From Mariniblastus sp. (GTDB lineage: Bacteria; Planctomycetota; Planctomycetia; Pirellulales; Pirellulaceae), in the NCBI GenBank assembly GCA_029251085.1, contig JAQXDZ010000111.1:1-42133 (forward strand): a stretch of 42,133 nucleotides of DNA, given 5' to 3'. This document shows positions 9,063 through 16,589 of the stretch, one piece after another (the stretch's first letter is position 1; each line of letters opens with the position of its first letter). The position numbers and the translations under genes are program-made. The notes beneath the pieces are model-generated. The model searched no databases. It was not told the DNA's origin and worked only from the letters and a program-made list of their open reading frames with translations.

Positions 9063-9449
9063 ATCAAAGACGCGTACCTTACTGCTTTCACCGAATTTCC
9101 AAAAATTGCCAGCCAAATCGAGTTCGTTTTTAACTCGCTTCCCGAAGATGTAAAATCAAACTTCTTGGCCGATACCTATTTTCGAATTTCTTTAGACGAC
9201 TGTGAACCTGGAAAAGGCCGAACGGTGGTCATGCCCTTGCTTGGCCCCAGCGGCACGAGTCGTTGCATCGTTCTCAAGCCGCGACTGGAGCAATGCTCTC
9301 ATGAATTCTCGTGCTATATCATCGCCCATGAGTTTGCCCATGCCCATCTACACAATGGCGGCTGGGGTGAAATTACCGACCGCGAAGATGCAGCCGACGC
9401 GCTTGCACAGCACTGGGGATTCCCTAAACAACCCTTCGAGTGGATTTAG
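9063..9449 (+). CDS. Small HExxH protein with a probable non-AUG (ATC) start
   Basis: The longest frame with a standard start begins at a TTG at 9165 (94 aa), but coding-like sequence runs on upstream in the same frame without a stop to 9060. It reads KDAYLTAFTEFPKIASQIEF and then VFNSLPEDVKSNF. No ATG, GTG or TTG occurs in that stretch. An ATC at 9063 is preceded 7 nt upstream by GAGAG, giving a 128-aa product. Residues around 94-98 carry HEFAH, an HExxH zinc-protease-like motif, followed by HLHNGGWGEITDREDAADALAQHWGF, where the Glu/Asp-rich helix could supply a third ligand. This resembles short M78/ImmA-like or SprT-like folds, but I do not recognise the family. It could also be a gene whose start codon was lost. 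Confidence 0.6.
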   Translation: MKDAYLTAFTEFPKIASQIEFVFNSLPEDVKSNFLADTYFRISLDDCEPGKGRTVVMPLLGPSGTSRCIVLKPRLEQCSHEFSCYIIAHEFAHAHLHNGGWGEITDREDAADALAQHWGFPKQPFEWI

Positions 9450-9530
9450 CCAGTCACCAATTTGATGATTTTCTGGCCTCGACTGAAATCGTGGTTGCCA
9501 AATTTAGACGATTCTGGCCAATTATCAAAT

Positions 9531-10040
9531 TTAATGACGGACGGCAGCCTTCTGTGATTTCCTTAGCCAGCGTTGATTCAGCTCCGATAATTGATTGTTG
9601 AGCGTCAGTAAGTCATAAATCAACCCAAAACCAAAGAAGCCAGCAGTAAAGAAAAAGGCCAAGCCCGTAAACAGTTTTCCTTGATAAAACCGATGCACTC
9701 CAAACACACCTAGGAGAATGAAAAAGATCCAGGCAAGATTGAAATCAAGCGGGCCACTTTGAAATTCCCTTTCCGCGGTCTGTTTCATTTCTGGAATGAG
9801 ACAAATGTCTACTAACCAGCCAATTCCAAACAAACCAAAGGTCAAAAGCCAAATCACACCAGAAATGGGTCGCCCAAAATAAAACCGGTGAGTTCCCAAG
9901 AAGCCAAACAGCCACAATACATATCCCAGCGACAAGCTGTGGCTTTCCAACAACTCGCCGTGCTCGACTCGAATTTTTCCGGCGTCACCTACAAAATAGT
10001 TTGTTTTCGAAGAACCACTAAACTGGTTGGAATTGTTCAT
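9531..10040 (-). CDS. Membrane protein with two TM2 domains
   Basis: The protein is about 169 aa. After a polar N-terminus (about 30 aa) come two copies of the TM2 unit. The first is LGYVLWLFGFLGTHRFYFGR with WLLTFGLFGIGWLVDICLIP. The second is FFILLGVFGVHRFYQGKLFTG with FFTAGFFGFGLIYDLLTLN. Each copy has the family's G-x-H-R-F-Y turn between two membrane helices and the GxGxxxD at the second helix, giving four helices in total. TM2 proteins are widespread and mostly of unknown role. The end is basic (RWLRKSQKAAVRH). Two adjacent ATGs lie at the start and the second (10040) is taken here; no clear ribosome site is present. Confidence 0.85.
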   Translation of the reverse strand: MNNSNQFSGSSKTNYFVGDAGKIRVEHGELLESHSLSLGYVLWLFGFLGTHRFYFGRPISGVIWLLTFGLFGIGWLVDICLIPEMKQTAEREFQSGPLDFNLAWIFFILLGVFGVHRFYQGKLFTGLAFFFTAGFFGFGLIYDLLTLNNQLSELNQRWLRKSQKAAVRH

Positions 10041-10351
10041 CATTTTCGAACACCTTAACTATCGTGCATGTTTCACATAGGCTGAGACTCGTCTGCTCTC
10101 GAGGCGTTAGAATAACCTGCCCCTTACTTAGAACATTCGGGTCCACAGACTTTATTCGCACAGATATGGCATTGATTGGCAACAATCCTGCAACTTTTTG
10201 ATTAGGTTGAGGAACCAACCGATTATTGCATTGCAAGATTCCAGCGGTTTAGCCCAACAATTCCAATGGCTTTTTAAAGGTCAGAGAACGTCATCTGAAA
10301 TTTTGCGCAGGTTGCGTTCGGCTTTTAAGTAACAACGATAGACAAACAAAA

Positions 10352-12814
10352 CTATCTTTGGGAAACCTGTTTTTCTGTGGTTCCGTTACCTGCCTGTTCA
10401 GCTTTCGCCTTGTCGCCGCCTAACAGACGTTCCGCTTCGTCAAACAAGAACTGATGATCCATAAATGGCTGGTAGCTAATATCTTGCCAGCGGATCTTTC
10501 CCATGCCGTCGATTAAAAAAGTCCCGTGCAGCGGTTGCTTTTCAAAATCGTCAAAAGCACGAAATTTCCGAAAAATCTCATGGTTGGCGTCGGACGCCAA
10601 GCGAATAGGCGAACCGGTTCCCGCATCCTCGATTGACTTTAGCAAACCATTTTGATCATCGGTGCTGATGGCGATCATTTTGATGCCACTCTTTTCAAAC
10701 TCAGCAACCCTCGGACCAAACGCCTGCAGTTGCTCCGCACAATGAAGACATCCATGTCCGAGATAGAATATCGCGATGTAGGGCTGACCCACAAAATCAT
10801 CAGAACTGATCGTTTGATTATCGGAATCGGTTAGGCTCCACTCCGGTGAAGGGGAGGGCGACCAACGGAAAGGGCCAAGCGACTCCAGTGGAGGACGAAA
10901 TCCAATGTCGGCTGCCGGTCCAATTTCTTTTGTCCATCGCTTGCCAATTCCGAGTTCCATCGAAACAGGTGCCAAGCGGTTGAACAACGGATTGTCGAGG
11001 TCCATCGAACCGGACGTGTTTCTGAGTTTTTCCAGAGACTCCTGAGCGAGTTCGTTATCGCCATTCTGAAATTGAAGGTACACAAGCCGAGCCAGCGGGA
11101 TGACCTCCGACGGGCGGCGTTTTACTTGTTCAGCTATCTTCTCAAGCCCTTTTTCCGACTCGCCCGCAAGAAACTGAAGTTCTCCAAGCCAGCTGACGTC
11201 TTCTCCGGTGGCAGATTCCAGCTTTTTCAGTCCGTCAGCATACTCTTCGTTGGCGACTAATTCGTAGCCTTCGATCGCCAACTGTGACTTTTTCAAACGG
11301 TCAAGCTTCTGCTTATTTTTTGAGGCCTTGTCCTTGGCTTGTTTCAAATGCAGCTTTGCCTTCTTCTCATCAAACTTTTTATCCTTGGGTCTCGGTGGCG
11401 CGTCGGCGCCGCGGTCCAGAGAGGCATTTAATTTCCCAATCTGTTTTTCTAGATCAGCCTTTTCGTTTTCCGCGACTTTGACGAACTCGCCCAATTCTCG
11501 TTTCGCCTGAGCCAACAAATCCGGCCTGTCAGCCATCGCGGCGGAACAACCCAATAGACGCAATGTTTTGAGTTGCTCTGAAGCGTTCGAAGGAACCGAC
11601 AAAACGCTCGATTGGCAGAGCTCGACCGCTTCATCGAATAGCTGATATTCCCGCAAAATCTGAAGTAAACGCCGTCTTCCATAGCTCGCACTACCACCAT
11701 TTTTGGAAAGTGTGTTGTACTTTGGATGACGTGGCAACTGTGTCATATTCACCGCCAAATCCATCGCGTCCCGCGCCCGTCCCACGAAAGACAAATTGCG
11801 AATTAACCACTCGTTGTTGTGGGCGAAATTATTGATCTCATCAGGCATCACCCGATCCCGCATCATGTGAGCATGGTCAACTCTGGCGGAGGCTTCCTGC
11901 TGATAGACAGCATCTTCGTAGCGTTTCAGCCTTGAATAAATATGCCCCGGCATATGCCACATATGAGCGATGCTCGGGCCTGCGACCCCACACCTTGCCG
12001 CAGCCTGGACGGCATTCTCAGGATGCCGGTAATCCCAAAGATGAATCATGTAATGATGCGCGGGGTGCAGCGGCTCCACCACCAAAATGTCTTCAATGAG
12101 TGAGTTCAATGACACGTAACTACTGATCGGAGTCCCTTCGCGGGCGTTGTGCCAAATTCGATGGGCAACAAATGCTTTCGCTTCCAAGTCATCGGGATAC
12201 TTAATCACAATGGACTCAAGATCTTTTAAATAATTTTGGGCCCGCTTCTTCTTATCCTTTTCTTTGTCAGAAAAATATTTTTCAAGGGACTGGATATAGA
12301 GCTTCTCTCGGTCAGAAACGGATTCAATCCGCGCGACCGCCTCTTTAATGAACCCCTGTGAACGGGATCGTTTGGAATAGGCTGCCATCGCCGCCCCCCA
12401 ATAAGCCATCGCGCAGTCTTCGTCCAATGCGGCTGCCTGTCGAAAGGACCGTTCTGCTTCGAGATACCAAAAACCGTGAAGCTGCCCGACGCCCTGCTCG
12501 ATAAATGCCTGGGCTTCTTTGGAATCGGTCGTGACTGGGAAATGAATATTTCCAGTGCCACCCATCAGGTAGGCACTCTGCCGTGGTCCTTCGTTAAAAG
12601 CATCGCCGTGAGCCGAATGCCCTTCTAGAACTTCCTTCAATGATGTTTCGACATCTTCATCCACACTGGCTGTGTCAGAAGTATCGGCTTTGGGCGTCTT
12701 GGCCTCAGCTTGATACGCTGAAGCGGTATTTGGCGAGCAAGTCAAAATCGCCAAAGCAATCATCGAACTCAACATCGGAGTATTTTGTCGATTCAATAAC
12801 TGGCAGAAGTTCAT
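10352..12814 (-). CDS. Exported TPR protein fused to a C-terminal redoxin (AhpC/TSA-like) domain
   Basis: The protein has 820 aa. Residues 1-33 form a signal peptide ending at NTASA. Residues about 100-370 hold TPR-like helical repeats (for example FWYLEAERSFRQAAALDED and HIYSRLKRYEDAVYQQEAS). A charged, coiled-coil-like segment lies near 430-500, with more helical repeats to about 620. The C-terminal 160 aa form a thioredoxin-fold redoxin domain, YIAIFYLGHGCLHCAEQLQAF, with a CLHC motif at 689-692 in the place of a resolving or catalytic pair, then IKMIAISTDDQ and HGTFLIDGMGKIRW. This suggests a periplasmic protein that couples protein binding to disulfide or peroxide chemistry; the substrate is unknown. 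AGGA lies 12 nt upstream of the start. It appears monocistronic. Confidence 0.85.
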   Translation of the reverse strand: MNFCQLLNRQNTPMLSSMIALAILTCSPNTASAYQAEAKTPKADTSDTASVDEDVETSLKEVLEGHSAHGDAFNEGPRQSAYLMGGTGNIHFPVTTDSKEAQAFIEQGVGQLHGFWYLEAERSFRQAAALDEDCAMAYWGAAMAAYSKRSRSQGFIKEAVARIESVSDREKLYIQSLEKYFSDKEKDKKKRAQNYLKDLESIVIKYPDDLEAKAFVAHRIWHNAREGTPISSYVSLNSLIEDILVVEPLHPAHHYMIHLWDYRHPENAVQAAARCGVAGPSIAHMWHMPGHIYSRLKRYEDAVYQQEASARVDHAHMMRDRVMPDEINNFAHNNEWLIRNLSFVGRARDAMDLAVNMTQLPRHPKYNTLSKNGGSASYGRRRLLQILREYQLFDEAVELCQSSVLSVPSNASEQLKTLRLLGCSAAMADRPDLLAQAKRELGEFVKVAENEKADLEKQIGKLNASLDRGADAPPRPKDKKFDEKKAKLHLKQAKDKASKNKQKLDRLKKSQLAIEGYELVANEEYADGLKKLESATGEDVSWLGELQFLAGESEKGLEKIAEQVKRRPSEVIPLARLVYLQFQNGDNELAQESLEKLRNTSGSMDLDNPLFNRLAPVSMELGIGKRWTKEIGPAADIGFRPPLESLGPFRWSPSPSPEWSLTDSDNQTISSDDFVGQPYIAIFYLGHGCLHCAEQLQAFGPRVAEFEKSGIKMIAISTDDQNGLLKSIEDAGTGSPIRLASDANHEIFRKFRAFDDFEKQPLHGTFLIDGMGKIRWQDISYQPFMDHQFLFDEAERLLGGDKAKAEQAGNGTTEKQVSQR

Positions 12815-13237
12815 CAGAGGTCATCCTTCGAAACGATAACAGGAAAAAAAATTGATTCCGGCTTAACGACTCGATTGTAACCTTAATTAGACACCTCATG
12901 AACAACTCACCGACATTATACGCCCTAACTATGGAACAGAATTCATGTTTCGTGTCAAATTCCACGGACAAAACCTATTCTGACGGTGAAATCAATAAAT
13001 TCACACGATAGGATGACGCCTGACAAAAGTGTTCGTGTATCCATTTTAGGATAAGAAAACCATTGTCATGTCATGAATTACCAACAAGTTCACGACAAAA
13101 CTGTGAGAAGCCAAAGTTTCCATCACTGGTAGCTCAGCGTTACGCCGAATATCGAGAAGACGGGCTCCACACACGAGTTCGACATTATCAAAAACAATTA
13201 AAAGTCACCCAACCAACCCGCACCCCTCAAAATTTCC
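12815..13237. other. Non-coding divergent region before the DAHP synthase gene
   Basis: This 423-bp gap lies between the divergent TPR-redoxin and DAHP synthase genes. It is AT-rich near 12840-12860 and around 13000. A -35-like CTGACA (13020-13025) and a -10-like TAGGAT (13047-13052) are present, but their 21-bp spacing is too long to call a promoter. I saw no gene, tRNA or clear attenuator. Confidence 0.5.
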
Positions 13238-14596
13238 ATGACCAATCACTGGTCGCCAAGTTCATGGCGAAACAAGATCATAACGCAACAGCCTGTCTAC
13301 CCTGATCTTGAGCATCTGGATGACACGTTGCACCGACTCGCAAAATTACCCCCACTTGTCACCAGTTGGGAAATCGAAAGCCTAAAGCATCAACTTGCAG
13401 AGGCTGCCGAAGGACGAGCCTTTCTACTTCAAGGCGGAGATTGCTCGGAGAGTCTCGACGATTGCGAAACAGACTCAATTGTTCGCAATTTAAAGGTCAT
13501 TATGCAAATGAGCTTCGTGTTGATCTTTGGTTCGATGAATAAAGTTATTCGAGTCGGACGAATCGCTGGTCAATACGCCAAGCCTCGATCGAACGATACG
13601 GAAACCCGGGATGGTGTAACGCTTCCGGTCTATCGTGGAGATATTATTAACCGGTCAGGCTTTTCTGAAGTCGATCGAGTCGCTGACCCGGAGCTCCTAC
13701 TCCGCGGATACGAGCGGGCAGCTTTAACCTTGAATTTCATTCGAGGTCTGAGCGTCGGTGGTTTCGCCGACATGCACCATCCTGAAAATTGGGATCTTGA
13801 GTTCGCCACGGATTCTCCGCGGGCACGAAAATACCACGAGATGATTGAGTCCATTACCAACTCGCTAAATTTCATGGAAGCCGTACTCGGCACCTCAATT
13901 TCCCAAAGCAAGATCATTGACTTTTTCACTTCTCACGAAGCACTGCATTTGAGTTACGAACAAGCACAGACTCGCCGGGTACCCCGACGCGACGGCTGGT
14001 ATAACATGAGCACTCACTTTCCTTGGATTGGCTACCGAACACGAGACATTGACGGTGCTCACGTCGAATACATGAAAGGAATTTCTAATCCAATCGGTAT
14101 TAAAGTTGGACCTAAATTTGAACCCAGCGAATTAACGAAACTGATTGAAGCGTTAAACCCCGACAACGAACCTGGGCGAATCACCCTCATTCACCGGTTT
14201 GGCGCCGACAATGTGGACGCTTGTTTGCCACCAATCATCGACGCCGTTCAAACCGCCAACCAAAAAGTACTTTTCTGTTCGGATCCCATGCACGGGAATA
14301 CGTTCTCAACCAATTCGGGCATCAAAACCCGTAGCTTTGATAAAATTGCAAGTGAATTGGAAGCGGCATTCCAAATCCATCAAAAACATGGATCCATCCT
14401 CGGTGGTGTCCATCTGGAATTGACCGGCGACAATGTGACTGAATGCATTGGTGGATCTGGCAAGTTGGCAGAACCTGACCTCGAGCGTGCCTATAAGAGC
14501 CAAGTTGATCCGCGGCTAAATTATGATCAGGCCATGGAGCTCGCATTTTTGGTGGCCGACAATATGAAATCGGATAAGGCTCACCTGCAAGATTGA
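13238..14596 (+). CDS. 3-deoxy-7-phosphoheptulonate (DAHP) synthase, class II
   Basis: The enzyme joins phosphoenolpyruvate and erythrose 4-phosphate in the first step of the shikimate pathway. At 452 aa it has the usual class II (plant or AroG_II type) length. The opening WSPSSWRNK and LPPLVTSWEIESLK are typical. The metal-binding cysteine lies in LQGGDCSES at about residue 69, followed by RVGRIAGQYAKPRS at 105-118. IHRFGADNV, CSDPMHGNTF and GGVHLELTGDNVTECIGG carry further active-site residues. The start fits the family N-terminus, but no Shine-Dalgarno is seen. RNase III follows 190 bp downstream on the same strand. Class II enzymes can carry allosteric sites for aromatic amino acids, and nothing here shows which apply. 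Confidence 0.95.
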   Translation: MTNHWSPSSWRNKIITQQPVYPDLEHLDDTLHRLAKLPPLVTSWEIESLKHQLAEAAEGRAFLLQGGDCSESLDDCETDSIVRNLKVIMQMSFVLIFGSMNKVIRVGRIAGQYAKPRSNDTETRDGVTLPVYRGDIINRSGFSEVDRVADPELLLRGYERAALTLNFIRGLSVGGFADMHHPENWDLEFATDSPRARKYHEMIESITNSLNFMEAVLGTSISQSKIIDFFTSHEALHLSYEQAQTRRVPRRDGWYNMSTHFPWIGYRTRDIDGAHVEYMKGISNPIGIKVGPKFEPSELTKLIEALNPDNEPGRITLIHRFGADNVDACLPPIIDAVQTANQKVLFCSDPMHGNTFSTNSGIKTRSFDKIASELEAAFQIHQKHGSILGGVHLELTGDNVTECIGGSGKLAEPDLERAYKSQVDPRLNYDQAMELAFLVADNMKSDKAHLQD

Positions 14597-14785
14597 TAAC
14601 CGGACTAAGTGTCTTTCAACTGACCGAAGTTTAATAACAATTGACTTTACCAAACCACCAATAAGCGCACTTAATTGGTTTTATTTGTTGGAAGTCTTGA
14701 ATTTTTCGCGGACATTGCACTCGCAGAACATACCATATGGAAACCGGTCCTCTCAACTTTTGACTTATCCCCATTAACGATATCG

Positions 14786-15544
14786 ATGACTGAATCTCGC
14801 GAATTAAAGCTTAGCCCTGACGATCTCGCCGCAGTCAAACGTTGCGAACAAAACCTTGGTTATGAGTTCGTTCAAAAAGGTTACCTTTTTGAAGCGATCA
14901 CCCATGCTTCAGTCGCTAATACTAGACTCTGCAGTTACGAACGACTCGAGTTTCTCGGCGATTCGATTCTTGGCTTTACGGTCTGCGAATATCTGTTCAA
15001 GCATTTTCCGGATTGGCTCGAAGGGGATTTGACCAAAGTGAAGTCAAACGTAGTGAGTCGACAATCGTGTGCTGAGATTGGCGAACATCTTAATATTGAA
15101 GAGTTTCTGGTAGTTGGTAAGGGAATTGGTATCAAAGGGAAGGTCCCTAAATCTCTGCTCGCCAACGCTTTCGAATCTATTGTTGCTGCCATTTACCTCG
15201 ATTCCGGTATCGACAGCGTTAAGAAGTTTCTTACGCCTTTCATCAAGAAACAAGTCACTGCCGCAATCGCGGGTGGCTTGGATGTCAATTACAAGTCGGA
15301 ACTTCAACAGTATGCCCAGAAACGCTTCGGTCTCCCGCCTCAATACCAATTGCTCGGAAACCAAGGGCCGGATCACGACAAATGGTTTCAGGTTTCAGCT
15401 CAAGTTGATAAGAAAGCGTTCGGGCCTGCCTGGGGGAAAAACAAAAAGGAAGCCGAACAACGGGCGGCGGCAAATGCGTTGGCTGCAATTAAGGGTGTAT
15501 CGGAACCGTTTGACGGGGAAAGTCCCCTCCCCGATTTAGAATAG
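14786..15544 (+). CDS. rnc: Ribonuclease III
   Basis: RNase III cleaves double-stranded RNA and processes rRNA precursors. A reading frame starting at a TTG at 14675 is 37 codons longer, but that stretch is not family-like; the ATG at 14786 gives 252 aa. The catalytic signature YERLEFLGDSILG lies at 51-63, with Glu and Asp in the expected places. The second acidic site reads LANAFESIVAAIYLD, with Glu at 130 but Asn at 127 where E. coli has Asp114. A dsRNA-binding domain follows at about 168-237 (NYKSELQQYAQKR to KEAEQRAAANALAAI). A stem and T-run just downstream (15549-15580) may end transcription. The gene is convergent with the senB-like gene. Confidence 0.93.
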   Translation: MTESRELKLSPDDLAAVKRCEQNLGYEFVQKGYLFEAITHASVANTRLCSYERLEFLGDSILGFTVCEYLFKHFPDWLEGDLTKVKSNVVSRQSCAEIGEHLNIEEFLVVGKGIGIKGKVPKSLLANAFESIVAAIYLDSGIDSVKKFLTPFIKKQVTAAIAGGLDVNYKSELQQYAQKRFGLPPQYQLLGNQGPDHDKWFQVSAQVDKKAFGPAWGKNKKEAEQRAAANALAAIKGVSEPFDGESPLPDLE

Positions 15545-15548
15545 CCTT

Positions 15549-15580
15549 GCGTTGCTGTTTTTTATCCAATGCGTTTTTTT
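15549..15580 (+). terminator. Probable intrinsic terminator after rnc
   Basis: GCGTTG (15549-15554) can pair with CAATGC (15567-15572), with one G-U pair, and is followed by a run of seven T at 15574-15580. The loop is 12 nt. It lies 5 bp after the rnc stop codon and touches the 3' end of the convergent senB-like gene. Confidence 0.5.
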
Positions 15581-16532
15581 AAAAATCAAATTCGTCAACT
15601 AGCGTTCTCCAAGCATTGACTTCAAAACTGGGCTGGAGCTTCTGTTTCATCTCCCGTGTGCTTTCAAGCAATTGCCGCCGGAACAATGAGTCCTTCTCGG
15701 CCTGATATAAAAGCTCTGTAAGATGCCGAGTATCGCCCACTTGAAACATCCCCGGATACGCTTCCCCGAGAATCCCTTCGGTGGCGTGAATTCGAGACGC
15801 GAGGATCGGAACTGAATTAACAATTGCTTCAGACAACACCGCCGGGCCACCTTCCGATTTGGAACTTAGAACCGTGACGCGTGATCTCGCGAGGCGCCGC
15901 TGCGTTTCCAAATGAGACAAAGCCCCTAAAAATTTATAGCGTGAATATTTCTCAGTAAGCGATCTAGCCGTTAATTCCATCGAACGATCAAGCGTTCGAC
16001 CGATTTGGACAACGCGAATTCGGGAATCAGCAGGCAAGCCCAAGGCTGCATGAGCTGTTCGAAAGGGATCTTTGACAGGGCGAAGGTGTCCGATAACCGT
16101 CACCTCAAACCAACGAGTCAGACGTTTGGGCCTAGGTCTTACCAAAGACGCTGATTGATAAATCACACGTATTTTCTTTTGGTACCTCTTCGCAAGTTTT
16201 ACACCGGCTTTCGGCTCAAGCAGCAAAATGCGATCGGCACGATCCAACGATTCTTCAACCTTTTTCGATTGGCCCAGGTCGCAATGCAAATCCGTACCTG
16301 TCATTGCTACAATAACAGGCTTCCTACTATTTCGTTTATTAAACTGAACCACTGCTTCGTGACTTTTACGAGCATGCAATGCAATCAACAGATCAAACGA
16401 GCCGCTGCGACACCGATTTGCGACGGTGACGTCGTGGCCTAACTTCAGCAATAACTTTCGCCACCTACCCGCAGTGACGCTGTTACCTAACAGCGAGCCT
16501 TGTTTAGCGGGAGTTACAATAAGTATTCGAAT
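15579..16532 (-). CDS. senB: SenB-type selenosugar synthase (TIGR04348-family glycosyltransferase), non-AUG start
   Basis: SenB proteins are GT-B enzymes that make a selenosugar from a nucleotide sugar and selenophosphate in selenoneine synthesis. Matches to the family include LLIALHARKSHEAV, VAMTGTDLHCDL, RVIYQSA, VTVIGHLRPVKDPFR, ARSRVTVLSSKSEGG and LGEAYPGMFQVGDT. The longest frame with a standard start (16451) lacks the family N-terminus. Reading upstream in frame restores it: RILIVTPAKQGSLLGNSVTA and then GRWRKLLLKLGHDV. No ATG, GTG or TTG lies there. ATT at 16532, with GGAG 8 nt upstream, or CTG at 16538 are the likely starts, giving 317 or 319 aa. The gene lies 57 bp after the CNNM gene on the same strand. 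No senA or senC is adjacent. The family call is firm, the substrate less so. Confidence 0.82.
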   Translation of the reverse strand: MRILIVTPAKQGSLLGNSVTAGRWRKLLLKLGHDVTVANRCRSGSFDLLIALHARKSHEAVVQFNKRNSRKPVIVAMTGTDLHCDLGQSKKVEESLDRADRILLLEPKAGVKLAKRYQKKIRVIYQSASLVRPRPKRLTRWFEVTVIGHLRPVKDPFRTAHAALGLPADSRIRVVQIGRTLDRSMELTARSLTEKYSRYKFLGALSHLETQRRLARSRVTVLSSKSEGGPAVLSEAIVNSVPILASRIHATEGILGEAYPGMFQVGDTRHLTELLYQAEKDSLFRRQLLESTREMKQKLQPSFEVNAWRTLVDEFDF

Positions 16533-16589
16533 TTTCAGGGCTCCGTTTAGTCGACGCTCTACAACGCGTTGACAGTTTTACAATTCAAT

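Noticed and set aside
10018..10236. A 72-codon minus-strand frame overlapping the start of the TM2 gene
   Set aside because: The peptide looks moderately protein-like, but it has no recognised motif, no ribosome site and overlaps the next gene. Too little support to annotate.
14675..14785. 37-codon N-terminal extension of RNase III from a TTG
   Set aside because: The extension does not resemble RNase III; the ATG at 14786 matches the usual N-terminus.
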